In this document: positions 8,000 to 16,774 of the stretch, one piece after another
Position numbering within the stretch: the stretch's first letter is position 1
Layout of the letters: each line of letters begins with the position of its first letter
Source of the DNA: Flavobacterium branchiarum
GTDB lineage: Bacteria > Bacteroidota > Bacteroidia > Flavobacteriales > Flavobacteriaceae
Assembly: GCF_030409845.1 (NCBI RefSeq)
Contig: NZ_JAUFQQ010000005.1
Coordinates: 2,046,001 to 2,110,000 of the forward strand
Length of the DNA stretch: 64,000 bases
Reading direction: 5' to 3'
Notes under the pieces: model-generated
Databases searched by the model: none
Seen by the model: only the letters and a program-made list of their open reading frames with translations
What the model was told of the DNA's origin: nothing
Position numbers and translations under genes: made by a program

Positions 8000-8665
8000 T
8001 TATTCCGTACATAAAAAGTTAATGTCTTCAATTAGTTTTTGCATATCTTCCTTTTTAGTTCCGTCATAAAAACCACGAACGCGTCTTTTTTGATCCACTA
8101 AAATAAAGTTCTCCGTATGCACCATATCGTATAATTGATCAGGTCTTCCTAGTTTTACAGCCAAATATGATTTTCGAGCCATGGTGTAAATCTCTTTTTT
8201 GTCACCCGTAACAAGATTCCACTTGCTGTCTACAACGCCGTTTTTTATAGCATATGCTTTTAGAACAGGAACACTATCCGTTTCAGGAAATACAGTATGT
8301 GAAAGTAATTTTACTTTTGGGTTGTTTAAAACTGCTTTTTGAACTTCGGCAAGATTAGCTGTCATTTTAGGACAGATAGAACCACAAGTTGTAAAAAAGA
8401 AATCGGCAACGTATATTTTTCCATCATAATCTTTTTGAGTAATCGTATCTCCGTTTTGATTTACAAAAGCAAAATCAGCAATTGTATGGTATTTGCTTTT
8501 GTATTGCATCGTGCTATCAACCAGTTCTGGATTTACATCGGCTGGATTATAAATTGGTAAAGTCTTACTAGGTTTTAATGCAGAATAAAACAAGGAAATT
8601 GTAATTGCAGAAAATACGAATAGTACCAAGAAAAATTTCCTGTATTTGTAAAGTAAAGATTTCAT
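8000..8665 (-). CDS. SCO1/SenC-family copper chaperone-like protein
   Basis: A 221-residue SCO-family protein. An N-terminal membrane anchor (FFLVLFVFSAITISLFYSAL, about 11-30) precedes a periplasmic thioredoxin-like domain with the copper-binding motif CGSIC (C94, C98) and a downstream His in VHTENFILVD. Family members deliver copper to cytochrome oxidase CuA or act as thiol oxidoreductases. I start at the internal ATG because a good -7 box (TACTTTTG, minus strand) lies just upstream of it, inside the 17-residue longer reading. It is a single gene, convergent with nothing and divergent from the M13 peptidase gene. Confidence 0.9.
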   Translation of the reverse strand: MKSLLYKYRKFFLVLFVFSAITISLFYSALKPSKTLPIYNPADVNPELVDSTMQYKSKYHTIADFAFVNQNGDTITQKDYDGKIYVADFFFTTCGSICPKMTANLAEVQKAVLNNPKVKLLSHTVFPETDSVPVLKAYAIKNGVVDSKWNLVTGDKKEIYTMARKSYLAVKLGRPDQLYDMVHTENFILVDQKRRVRGFYDGTKKEDMQKLIEDINFLCTE

Positions 8666-8856
8666 AAAAATAATTTGGTGCAAAAGTACAAAACCTCTTT
8701 TTAAATAAGGTAACATTGTTTTTTTTAACCAAATTATAGGATATGCTTTTCTGTTGTAGGTATTTGGCTGTTTTGTTTTTTAAGAATCTTTGAGTTTTTT
8801 GAGTTTTGAAATGAAAAATCTTGTTGTGCTTAACATTATATTCAAAATAATAACAA

Positions 8857-8864
8857 TAAGTTTG
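8857..8864 (+). promoter_or_regulatory. -7 box of the first M13 peptidase gene
   Basis: TAAGTTTG fits TAnnTTTG and lies in the stretch AATAATAACAATAAGTTTG, which recurs before the second paralog. It covers an in-frame GTG, so translation starts at the ATG 24 nt downstream. The -33 element is degenerate here. Confidence 0.6.
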
Positions 8865-8887
8865 TGAATACTAAACCAAAATTAATT

Positions 8888-10948
8888 ATGAAAAGACAAA
8901 TTAATAAGCATTTGTTGTTTGCTATTCCTGCAGTGTTAGGATTTTCAATGGGTCAAGCTCAAACTATGTCTTCTAAGACATCGGGTATTGATGTTTCTTT
9001 AATGGACAAAAGCGTTAAACCAAGCCAAGATTTTTTTCGTTATGTAAACGGAACTTGGGTAGATAAAACAGAAATTCCTAGCGATAGAAATGCATGGGGA
9101 AGTTTTAATGAACTACGTCAGAAGACTGATAATGATGCTTTGGCAATTTTAAAGGAAGCTTCAAAAAGTAAAAAATATAATTCAACTACAGAGCAAGGAA
9201 AAGCAATTGCGCTTTTTAATACAATTCTAGATACTATTGGAAGAAACAAGCAGGGAATTAAACCACTAAAACCTTATTTGACTAAAATTGACGCTATCAA
9301 AAACGTAGCAGATTTACAGAATTTTTTAATAGAAATGGAACCTTTAGGTGGGGCTGGTTTTTTCGGTATTTATGTTAGCGCCGATAAAAAGAACAGTAAT
9401 ATTAATACGCTTAGCTTAGGTGTTGGTAGATTAGGATTGTCTGATAAAGATTATTATGTATCTGAAGATAAGGATTCTAAGGAGAAGCGCGCAAAGTATG
9501 AACTTCATATTGCAAGAATGTTGCAGTTTATAGGCGAATCTCCTCAAAAAGCAAAAGAGAGCGCTGCACAAGTTCTAGCATTAGAAACAGCTATGTCGGC
9601 ACCAAGATTAGATCGTGTTGAACGTAGAGATGGAAGATTACAATACAACCCAACTGCAGTTACTGATCTTAAAAAGATGACACCAGCAATTCAGTGGGAT
9701 AAATATCTTGCAGGTATTGGATTGGCAAAAGCAGATACAATTATTGTAACACAACCTCGTTACATGAAAGCATTGCAAACAATCCTTACCGAAAATAAAG
9801 TTCCAGCTTGGAAAGAATATTTAAAATGGTGTGCTTTAAATAGAGCAACTTCGCAATTAACGACAGAAATAGAAGATGCTAGTTTTGATTTCTACGGAAA
9901 AACATTAACGGGAGCAATCAAACAGCGCCCAAGTGAAGAAAGAGCGCTTCAGGTGATAAACCAAGTTATTGGAGAGTCTTTGGGTAAATTGTATGTTGAA
10001 AAAATGTTTCCTGCTGAAGCAAAAGTAAAAGCGGAAAAAATGATCCAAAATATTGTTTTGGCTTTCCAAAACCGTATTAACAATTTGACATGGATGTCTG
10101 CCGAAACTAAAGTGAAAGCAGTTGAAAAACTTAATAAAATTGCCATAAAAATTGGTTATCCTGATAAATGGAAAGATTATAGTGCTTTAGTTATTAAAGA
10201 TGTACAAGAGGGTGGTAGCTATTTTGATAATAGTCTTAACCTAGCGAAATGGAGTTACAATGATAATATTTCTAAATACAAAAAGCCTGTTGATAAGACC
10301 GTATGGGGAATGTCGCCACAAACGGTAAATGCATACTATAGCCCATCTTATAATGAGATAGTTTTTCCAGCAGCTATCTTGCAACCTCCGTTCTATAATT
10401 ACCAAGCAGATGAAGCTGTAAATTACGGTGGAATTGGAGCTGTAATTGGACATGAAATTTCTCATGGATTTGATGATTCTGGAGCGCGTTACAACGCAGA
10501 TGGAAATCTTGTTGATTGGTGGACAGCAGACGACTTGAAACAATTTACAGCTTTAGGAACTGCATTGGCAAATCAATATAGCGCATTAGAGCCTTTGCCG
10601 GGAATTCATGTAGATGGTAAATTTACATTAGGAGAAAACATTGGTGACTTAGGTGGTATAAATGCTGCTTATGACGGATTACAATTATATTTAAAAGCAA
10701 ATGGAAGCCCTGGATTAATAGATGGATATACTCCTGAACAACGTTTCTTTATATCGTGGGCTACTGTTTGGAGAACCAAAAGCCGTGATGAAGCTATAAA
10801 AAGTCAAGTTAAAACAGATCCACACGCTCCAGGAATGTACCGTGCTTATGTACCGTTACAAAATGTAGATGCTTTTTACGAAGCTTTCTCAATTAAACCA
10901 GGTGATGGAATGTATATAGAACCATCTAAACGAGTTAAAATTTGGTAA
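8888..10948 (+). CDS. M13-family zinc metallopeptidase (neprilysin/PepO-like), copy 1
   Basis: A 686-residue secreted M13 endopeptidase. A signal peptide (about residues 1-25, ending SMGQAQ) is followed by the helical N-terminal M13 domain (DFFRYVNGTWVDKTEIPSDR) and the catalytic C-terminal domain. Zinc ligands are H522 and H526 in HEISH and E583 in GENIGDLGG. NAYYSPSYNEIVFPAAILQP is the family substrate-binding segment, and the protein ends in the usual W (RVKIW). The protein probably cleaves oligopeptides in the periplasm or outside the cell. A paralog follows in tandem. The start is chosen from the signal peptide and the promoter position. Confidence 0.95.
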   Translation: MKRQINKHLLFAIPAVLGFSMGQAQTMSSKTSGIDVSLMDKSVKPSQDFFRYVNGTWVDKTEIPSDRNAWGSFNELRQKTDNDALAILKEASKSKKYNSTTEQGKAIALFNTILDTIGRNKQGIKPLKPYLTKIDAIKNVADLQNFLIEMEPLGGAGFFGIYVSADKKNSNINTLSLGVGRLGLSDKDYYVSEDKDSKEKRAKYELHIARMLQFIGESPQKAKESAAQVLALETAMSAPRLDRVERRDGRLQYNPTAVTDLKKMTPAIQWDKYLAGIGLAKADTIIVTQPRYMKALQTILTENKVPAWKEYLKWCALNRATSQLTTEIEDASFDFYGKTLTGAIKQRPSEERALQVINQVIGESLGKLYVEKMFPAEAKVKAEKMIQNIVLAFQNRINNLTWMSAETKVKAVEKLNKIAIKIGYPDKWKDYSALVIKDVQEGGSYFDNSLNLAKWSYNDNISKYKKPVDKTVWGMSPQTVNAYYSPSYNEIVFPAAILQPPFYNYQADEAVNYGGIGAVIGHEISHGFDDSGARYNADGNLVDWWTADDLKQFTALGTALANQYSALEPLPGIHVDGKFTLGENIGDLGGINAAYDGLQLYLKANGSPGLIDGYTPEQRFFISWATVWRTKSRDEAIKSQVKTDPHAPGMYRAYVPLQNVDAFYEAFSIKPGDGMYIEPSKRVKIW

Positions 10949-10960
10949 AATATAAATGCA

Positions 10961-10995
10961 AAAATGGCTGTCTTATTTAAGACAGCCATTTTTTT
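10961..10995 (+). terminator. Rho-independent terminator of M13 copy 1
   Basis: A strong hairpin (AATGGCTGTCTTA pairing with TAAGACAGCCATT) is followed by a T-run. Confidence 0.85.
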
Positions 10996-11086
10996 AAGTA
11001 TTAAGTATTAAGTATTAAGTATTAAGTATTAAGTATTAAGTATTAAGTATTAAGTATTAAGTATTAAGTATTAAGTATTAAGTATT
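10994..11086. repeat. 7-bp tandem repeat (TTAAGTA), 13 copies
   Basis: Thirteen uninterrupted copies of TTAAGTA plus two bases start inside the T-run of the upstream terminator. The perfect array indicates slippage or recent expansion and a likely copy-number polymorphism between strains. The rest of this 368-bp intergenic region up to the second M13 gene is low-complexity A-rich DNA (CTAAAAATCCAAAAATC-type), then a DtxR-like box and the promoter of the next gene. Confidence 0.95.
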
Positions 11087-11217
11087 GTTGTGCTTAAAAT
11101 CAAAAAAAAAAATGAGTGATCTAAAAATCCAAAAATCCAAAGATCTAAGCAGTCTAAAAATCAAACAAATCGCTTTGATTATAAGTTTTATTCTAAATAT
11201 GTAACATTTTTTTTAAA

Positions 11218-11233
11218 TTTAGACCAATCTAAT
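11218..11233. promoter_or_regulatory. Third MntR/DtxR-like palindrome, upstream of M13 copy 2
   Basis: TTTAGACCAATCTAAT matches the perfect palindrome of the TonB receptor promoter at 14 of 16 positions. It lies about 30 bp upstream of the -33 element, so it does not overlap the promoter core. It could be an activator-type or distant site, or a chance match. Confidence 0.35.
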
Positions 11234-11263
11234 TGCAAGCTTAAATCTAACAAAAAACAGCAT

Positions 11264-11291
11264 TTGATTAAAAATAATAACAATAAGTTTG
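11264..11291 (+). promoter_or_regulatory. Promoter of M13 copy 2
   Basis: TTG, a 17-nt spacer and TAAGTTTG form a clear Bacteroidota -33/-7 pair. The -7 region is nearly identical to that of copy 1. Confidence 0.7.
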
Positions 11292-11316
11292 TGGAACTAT
11301 AAAACCTTATTTAAAA

Positions 11317-13377
11317 ATGAAAAAACACAATAGTAAGAATTTGCTATTTGTAATTCCTGCAATGTTAGGATTTGCAATGTGTCAGGCACAAAGTCAGACA
11401 CCTTCAGTATCAGGTATTGACGTATCTTTAATGGATAAGAACGTTAAGCCAAGCGAAGATTTTTTCCGTTATGTAAATGGAACTTGGTTGGCTAAAACTG
11501 AAATTCCTAGTGACAGGACAACATGGGGAAGTTTCAATGAGTTGCTGAAGAAAACCGATGCAAATTCATTAGCTATTTTAAAAGAAGCATCAAAGAATCC
11601 TAAATACAAATCAAATACAGATCAAGGAAAAGCAATTAATCTTTTTAATGCAATACTAGATACTGTTGGAAGAAATAAGCAAGGGATAGCGCCATTAAAA
11701 CCATATCTTAAAAAGATTGATGCTATAAAAAATGTTGCTGATTTAGAGAAGTTCTTAATTGAAATGGAACCTATCGGCGGAATTGGTTTTTTCGGGGTAT
11801 ATGTAAGTGCTGATGATAAAAACAGTACCAAAAATTCGGTTAGTCTTGGTTTAGGTGGATTAGGTTTGCCAGATAAAGATTATTACACAGCAGAGGATAA
11901 AGACTCTAAAGAAAAACGTGAAAAATATGTACTTCATGTAGCTAGAATGTTGCAATTTGTGGGTGAAACTCCTGCAGTTGCCAAACAAAATGCTGCAAAA
12001 ATATTAGCATTAGAAATCGAAATGTCTAAACCAAGATTAGATAGAGTAGAACGTAGAGATAGCAGATTGCAATACAATCCGACTGCTATTGCTGATTTGC
12101 AAAAAATGACACCTACCATAAACTGGAAAAATTATCTTTCAGGAATCGGAATGGCAAAAGTTGATACTGTTATCGTATTACAACCAAGATACATGAAAGC
12201 TTTAGAAACTATTTTTAAAGAAAACAAAGTAGCAGATTGGAAAGAATATATGAAATGGTCATTGTTGAGCGCAACAGCATCGCAATTGTCTACAGAAATT
12301 GAAAAAGCAAACTTTGATTTTTACGGAAAAACTTTAACTGGAGCAATTAAACAACGTCCACGTGAAGAAAGAGCCCTTCAAGTAGTAAACCAAACAATTG
12401 GAGAAGCATTAGGAAAGTTATATGTAGAGAAATTATTTCCAGCTGAAGCGAAAGTAAAAGCGCAGAAAATGATTCAAAATGTAATCTTAGCGTACCAAAA
12501 CAGAATAAACAATTTAACTTGGATGTCTGCTGATACTAAAGTTAAAGCAATCGAGAAATTAAATAAGATTACAGTAAAAATTGGTTATCCAGACAAATGG
12601 ATAGATTATTCGGCTTTACAAGTTAAAAGTCTTCCAGAAGGAGGAACTTATTTTGATGACATGAGAAGTTATTCTAAATGGAGTTTTGAAAAAGGACTTT
12701 CAGATTTGAATAAACCAGTAGATAAAACTGAATGGGGAATGTCACCACAAACAGTAAATGCATATTACAATCCATCGTATAACGAAATTGTATTTCCAGC
12801 TGCAATACTACAACCACCATTTTATAATTATGAAGCAGATGAAGCTGTAAATTATGGTGGAATCGGTGCGGTAATTGGACATGAGATTTCTCATGGTTTT
12901 GATGATTCTGGAGCGCGTTATAACGCAGAAGGAAATCTTGTTGACTGGTGGACAGAAAATGATTTGAAAGAATTCACAAAATTAGGAGACGCACTTGCAG
13001 CTCAATATAGCGCATTAGAACCACTTCCGGGAGTTCATGTAGATGGTAAATTTACATTAGGTGAAAACATAGGAGATTTAGGTGGTGTAAATGCTGCTTA
13101 CGACGGATTACAATTGTATTTAAAAGCAAACGGGAATCCAGGATTAATCGACGGATTTACTCCAGAGCAACGTTTCTTTATATCATGGGCAACAGTTTGG
13201 AGAACCAAAAGCCGTGATGAAGCTTTAAAAAATCAGGTGAAAACAGATCCACACTCTCCAGGAATGTATCGTGCTTATGTACCAGTTCAAAACATGGATA
13301 CATTTTATGAAGCATTCTCTATTAAAAAAGGAGATAAAATGTATGTAGAACCAGAGAAAAGAGTAAAAATCTGGTAA
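11317..13377 (+). CDS. M13-family zinc metallopeptidase (neprilysin/PepO-like), copy 2
   Basis: A 686-residue paralog of the preceding gene, the same length and clearly similar throughout. It has a signal peptide (ending MCQAQ) and the same catalytic set: H522/H526 in HEISH and E583 in GENIGDLGG, with the C-terminal RVKIW. Differences are spread over the protein and are densest near residues 425-450. It has its own promoter and terminator, so the two are separate transcription units. Unlike copy 1 it carries a DtxR-like palindrome upstream, which may mean different regulation. Substrate differences cannot be read from sequence. Confidence 0.95.
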   Translation: MKKHNSKNLLFVIPAMLGFAMCQAQSQTPSVSGIDVSLMDKNVKPSEDFFRYVNGTWLAKTEIPSDRTTWGSFNELLKKTDANSLAILKEASKNPKYKSNTDQGKAINLFNAILDTVGRNKQGIAPLKPYLKKIDAIKNVADLEKFLIEMEPIGGIGFFGVYVSADDKNSTKNSVSLGLGGLGLPDKDYYTAEDKDSKEKREKYVLHVARMLQFVGETPAVAKQNAAKILALEIEMSKPRLDRVERRDSRLQYNPTAIADLQKMTPTINWKNYLSGIGMAKVDTVIVLQPRYMKALETIFKENKVADWKEYMKWSLLSATASQLSTEIEKANFDFYGKTLTGAIKQRPREERALQVVNQTIGEALGKLYVEKLFPAEAKVKAQKMIQNVILAYQNRINNLTWMSADTKVKAIEKLNKITVKIGYPDKWIDYSALQVKSLPEGGTYFDDMRSYSKWSFEKGLSDLNKPVDKTEWGMSPQTVNAYYNPSYNEIVFPAAILQPPFYNYEADEAVNYGGIGAVIGHEISHGFDDSGARYNAEGNLVDWWTENDLKEFTKLGDALAAQYSALEPLPGVHVDGKFTLGENIGDLGGVNAAYDGLQLYLKANGNPGLIDGFTPEQRFFISWATVWRTKSRDEALKNQVKTDPHSPGMYRAYVPVQNMDTFYEAFSIKKGDKMYVEPEKRVKIW

Positions 13378-13392
13378 TATCAAATATTATAA

Positions 13393-13432
13393 AAATAGGC
13401 TGTTCACATAGTGAGCAGCCTATTTTTTTTTG
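13393..13432 (+). terminator. Rho-independent terminator of M13 copy 2
   Basis: The hairpin AATAGGCTGTTCAC/GTGAGCAGCCTATT (one mismatch) is followed by a run of nine Ts. Confidence 0.85.
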
Positions 13433-13452
13433 CTCAAAAACCAAAACTGAGT

Positions 13453-13480
13453 CTGTCCTTCGACTTCGCTCAGGATGACA
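13453..13480. repeat. REP-like palindromic element
   Basis: GTCCTTCGACTTCGCTCAGG followed by ATGACA contains a short inverted core (CCTTCGACTTCGCTCAGG). As I recall it, this kind of sequence recurs as a dispersed repeat in many bacterial genomes. Only one copy is in this window. Confidence 0.45.
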
Positions 13481-13502
13481 CTGCTGATTATTGTTATTTG
13501 TA

Positions 13503-13802
13503 ATCACAAACTGAGCCTATGACTGCAAACTGAGCTTGCGACTTCAAACTGCGACTGCAATTTATAACCACAAACTGAGCCTGTGACTGCAAACCGAGAC
13601 TGCAAACTGAATACCACAAACTGAATACCACAAACTGAGCCTGCGACTGCAAACTGCGACTGCAATTTATAACCACAAACTGAGCCTGCGACTGTAAACC
13701 GAGACTGCAAACTGAATACCGCAAACTGAGCCTGTGACTGCAAACCGAGACTGCAAACTGAATACCGCAACTAAGCCTGCGACTGCAAACCGAGACTGAA
13801 AA
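13503..13802. repeat. Degenerate minisatellite (ACTGCAAACTGAG-type units)
   Basis: About 300 bp are built from short modules such as CACAAACTGAGCCTGYGACT, GCAAACCGAGACTGCAA and ACTGAATACC in varying order, forming a higher-order repeat of roughly 100 bp that includes CGACTGCAATTTATAACC. Long reading frames on the minus strand are produced by the repeat itself and are not genes. It lies between convergent transcription units. Confidence 0.9.
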
Positions 13803-13809
13803 CTAAATA

Positions 13810-14634
13810 CTACGGTTTCCTGGTAAAAGTATATCCCAATATGTTTTCAATTTTATCACTTGATATTACCTTTTTTGTGCTTGTGTTTTCGTGATTGAAT
13901 TTAGGTAAAGGCAAATTGTTTTCTCTAGCCTTTAGAGTGTAATATTCTTCGCGAGAAGGATGAAAAGGAGCAACGGCATTATAGGTTTCATTCCATGAAT
14001 TAGATTCTATTATTTTTAGGATGATAGCCATGCAGTCTTCTAGATGGATGAAGTTAATAGGTGCTTCAGGATTCTGAATATTTACTTTACCGGCAAGAAA
14101 CTTTATAGGATTTCGGTCCTCACCAATTAAACCGCCGAAACGTAGAATTGTAGTCTTAAAATTGCTGTTTTCTTGCAAAAGAGCTTCGGTAATTAATAGT
14201 TGTTTGCCACTTTCTGTTTCAGGATTTGGTTTAGTTTCTTCAGTAATTAGTGAATTATTTTCACCATAAACAGAAGTAGAACTTATAAAAAGCACTTTTT
14301 CGATAGTTGATTTTTCGATAAACGGAATTAAAAAAGCGATTTTATCTACAAAACTTTCCGTGTTTTCGCCGCGCAATTTGGGTGGGATATCGATAATTAA
14401 AACAGAACTTCCATTTAAAAAAGCTTCAATCTCGGCAGATGTACTTTTGCCGAAAGGCGAATCAGAATCATTGAGACTGATGTTTATTAAAAACGGATTA
14501 ATCCCAGAATCTTTTAATATCGAGATTTTCTCTGTTGAGGTTGTAGAACCGTTAATTGAAAATCCTTTTGCTATCATTGCTTTTGCTAAAGGAAATCCAA
14601 GCCATCCACAACCTAAAATGCTAATTTTTGTCAT
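13810..14634 (-). CDS. NAD(P)-binding SDR-like protein (YeeZ type)
   Basis: A 274-residue Rossmann-fold protein of the extended SDR/epimerase group. The N-terminal dinucleotide motif reads GCGWLGFPLA (8-17), and the Ser-Tyr part of the active-site region is visible in SSTSVYGE. It resembles YeeZ-type NAD(P)-binding proteins annotated as putative epimerases or dehydratases. The substrate is unknown. The 3' end abuts the minisatellite, and the gene is followed upstream by an independent GNAT gene on the same strand 86 bp away. Confidence 0.8.
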   Translation of the reverse strand: MTKISILGCGWLGFPLAKAMIAKGFSINGSTTSTEKISILKDSGINPFLINISLNDSDSPFGKSTSAEIEAFLNGSSVLIIDIPPKLRGENTESFVDKIAFLIPFIEKSTIEKVLFISSTSVYGENNSLITEETKPNPETESGKQLLITEALLQENSNFKTTILRFGGLIGEDRNPIKFLAGKVNIQNPEAPINFIHLEDCMAIILKIIESNSWNETYNAVAPFHPSREEYYTLKARENNLPLPKFNHENTSTKKVISSDKIENILGYTFTRKP

Positions 14635-14720
14635 TAATTGTTTCTTGTAATAAGTTTATATTTGTTTTTTAAGTTGATTTTGCCTTGTTTATGTGTTTTT
14701 GCCAAAAAGAATAATAAATA

Positions 14721-15170
14721 TTATAAAGTCAAAGAAAAACGAACTTTATCTTTTCCGCTCGCGCCGATACGGTTATAAAATTTTACAGCTCTTGTATTGA
14801 ATGTAGGCGTTTGCCATTGTATGTTGATGCAGTTTTTCTCAATTGCAATTTGTTTTAGTTTCTCTATAATTGCTTCGCCAATTCCAAATCCGCGAGCAGT
14901 ATCTTCAAGATATAAACAATCCATGTACATAAAATCGGCGGCATCCCAAGTAGAGTAATCGATGGTATAAGTGGCATAACCAATAATTGCTGTGTTTACT
15001 TCTACGATCAGACAATATAATTTTGGATTTTTAGAAAATAAAGCCTGTGTTAAACGTTCCTTTTTTTCATCCTGATTATAAGTTGCTTGCTCATATTCGG
15101 CATGTTTCTGGCATAATTTGACTAATGTCGTTAAGTCATTAGTTTCGCAATCTCGTATTATATATTCCAT
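14721..15170 (-). CDS. GNAT-family N-acetyltransferase
   Basis: A 149-residue single-domain GNAT acetyltransferase. The acetyl-CoA binding motif A appears as LYLEDTARGFGIGEAIIEKL (R/Q-x-x-G-x-G/A type), followed by motif B near WQTPTFNTRAVKFYNRIGA. Members acetylate amines such as polyamines or aminoglycosides; the substrate here is unknown. Its start overlaps the end of the upstream LysR-family gene by 13 bp, which implies co-transcription and possible translational coupling. Confidence 0.87.
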   Translation of the reverse strand: MEYIIRDCETNDLTTLVKLCQKHAEYEQATYNQDEKKERLTQALFSKNPKLYCLIVEVNTAIIGYATYTIDYSTWDAADFMYMDCLYLEDTARGFGIGEAIIEKLKQIAIEKNCINIQWQTPTFNTRAVKFYNRIGASGKDKVRFSLTL

Positions 15171-16057
15171 TGAAGGTGAATTTCAGTTTGCAAAAAAGTT
15201 ATAAAATGATTGAAATAATCTGGATATTCTTTGCTTTGACGGATAGCGATGAAATGTTTTCTTTTTAAACCGTTTCTACCAATTTTTACAGCTTTTAAAG
15301 GACTAGTTTTTAAATACGGTTGCAAAGCCCATTTTGCCATCGACATTACTCCCATATCTGCTTTAATCATCTCAAGAGAGGCCTCGGTAAGGGGCAACGG
15401 AGTTACTTTTCTCGGAAATACTTTAGCAGGAGCCAAAACCATTTGATGAATTGTAACACTTTCCATCGGTAGGGAATGAATAATTAAATGTTCATTGATA
15501 AAATCTTCGGCTACAACATATTTTTTATCTGCCCATGAATGATTTTCAGAGACAACCATCACCATTTCATCCTGAAAAAGCTCAAGGTATTTTATTTTGT
15601 CATCTTGTATGTTGTCACTTACAATGCCGATATCTATTACATTATCAAGTAATTTTCTAATTGGTTGTTGCGTGGCTTCGGTTACAATTTTGAGTTCAAT
15701 ATTTGGATATAAAAAATGGAATTGCTTTAAGACCGAAGGTAACCAATGATAACTGGAGAAACATTCGGTACTAATACGGATTTCGCCATATTCGCCAAAA
15801 ACCATTTGTTTAATTTCTTGTTCTGTATTTGATATTTTGTTCAGAATTTCATTAGAAATCCCATATAATTTTTCACCAGCTTTGGTTAAAAGCAGTTTTT
15901 TGTTAGCTCTCAAAAATATTTTGGTACCCAATTGATATTCTGCTTCTTTTAGTTGGTGGCTTAATGCCGATTGAGTGAGATGTAATTTATCAATTGCTTT
16001 GGTAATACTCCCTTCTTCGACAATTGCTTTTATTAATCGTAAATGTCTTATTTCCAT
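15158..16057 (-). CDS. LysR-family transcriptional regulator
   Basis: A 299-residue LysR-type regulator. The N-terminal winged helix-turn-helix starts MEIRHLRLIKAIVEEGSIT and continues TQSALSHQLKEAEYQLGTKI; the periplasmic-binding-like effector domain covers about residues 88-295. The start is the ATG giving MEIRHLRL, the normal LysR N-terminus, 30 nt inside a longer frame. The gene is divergent from the rhodanese gene, so that gene and the downstream EamA exporter are candidate targets, a common arrangement for LysR regulators. The co-inducer is unknown. Confidence 0.9.
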   Translation of the reverse strand: MEIRHLRLIKAIVEEGSITKAIDKLHLTQSALSHQLKEAEYQLGTKIFLRANKKLLLTKAGEKLYGISNEILNKISNTEQEIKQMVFGEYGEIRISTECFSSYHWLPSVLKQFHFLYPNIELKIVTEATQQPIRKLLDNVIDIGIVSDNIQDDKIKYLELFQDEMVMVVSENHSWADKKYVVAEDFINEHLIIHSLPMESVTIHQMVLAPAKVFPRKVTPLPLTEASLEMIKADMGVMSMAKWALQPYLKTSPLKAVKIGRNGLKRKHFIAIRQSKEYPDYFNHFITFLQTEIHLQWNI

Positions 16058-16204
16058 TTCTTGAGCCTTGTTTACACAAAGAAACAAAAAATTATACTTG
16101 AATTTGCATGAAAAAAAGTAATGGAATAGATGAATTCTTTTCGTTTTTATTGGAGTTGCAGTTATCCTAATTTTGAATCGTTAATAATTAAAACAATACT
16201 ATAA

Positions 16205-16600
16205 ATGGAAACGCAAATTAAGCATTATGAAAATAAACTAGCATTCGAAATGGATCCTTCAGACTTATTCGATGCTTTAAATAATGGAGAAAAAGTAATC
16301 GCATTGGATGCGAGAAAATTTTTTGGATACGAAGCCGAACATATACCAAGTGCAATTAATATTCCGCATCGTGAAATGACTATTGAAAGTACAAAACATC
16401 TCGATGTAGCTGTTTTATATGTAATCTATTGTGATGGGATTGGTTGTAATGCCTCGACAAAAGGAGCTCTTAATATGACCAGATTGGGTTTTAAAGTAAA
16501 AGAATTAATTGGTGGAATTGAATGGTGGAAATTTGACGGTTATGCTACCGAAGGGATAAATGGAAAACAAACGGGATTGAAATTTGAGTGTGCTTGTTAG
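16205..16600 (+). CDS. Rhodanese-like domain protein
   Basis: A 131-residue single-domain rhodanese. The fold shows VIALDARKFFGYEAEHIPSA (31-50) and the active-site loop YCDGIGCNAS with C76 as the sulfur-accepting cysteine. Such proteins carry persulfide or act in sulfur transfer and signalling. The gene is divergent from the LysR gene and followed 174 bp downstream by an EamA transporter. A reaction partner cannot be inferred. Confidence 0.85.
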   Translation: METQIKHYENKLAFEMDPSDLFDALNNGEKVIALDARKFFGYEAEHIPSAINIPHREMTIESTKHLDVAVLYVIYCDGIGCNASTKGALNMTRLGFKVKELIGGIEWWKFDGYATEGINGKQTGLKFECAC

Positions 16601-16774
16601 TGAATAATTGATTTTTAAATAGGTAGCACCTATAAAAAGTGGGCATATTAATATTCTACAACGCTTTACCTAATAAACGTTTAACATAAGAGAAAAACAT
16701 ATACACGTAATATACTTTGCGTCTTAGGGAGAAAATCACACTAAATATTTATTTAAAAACATAATTTCATTACA

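Noticed and set aside
13494..13770. Minus-strand reading frames of 76 and 88 codons in the minisatellite (repeats of QSQAQFVV)
   Set aside because: They arise from the short DNA repeat being free of stops in two frames at once. There is no start context and no homology.
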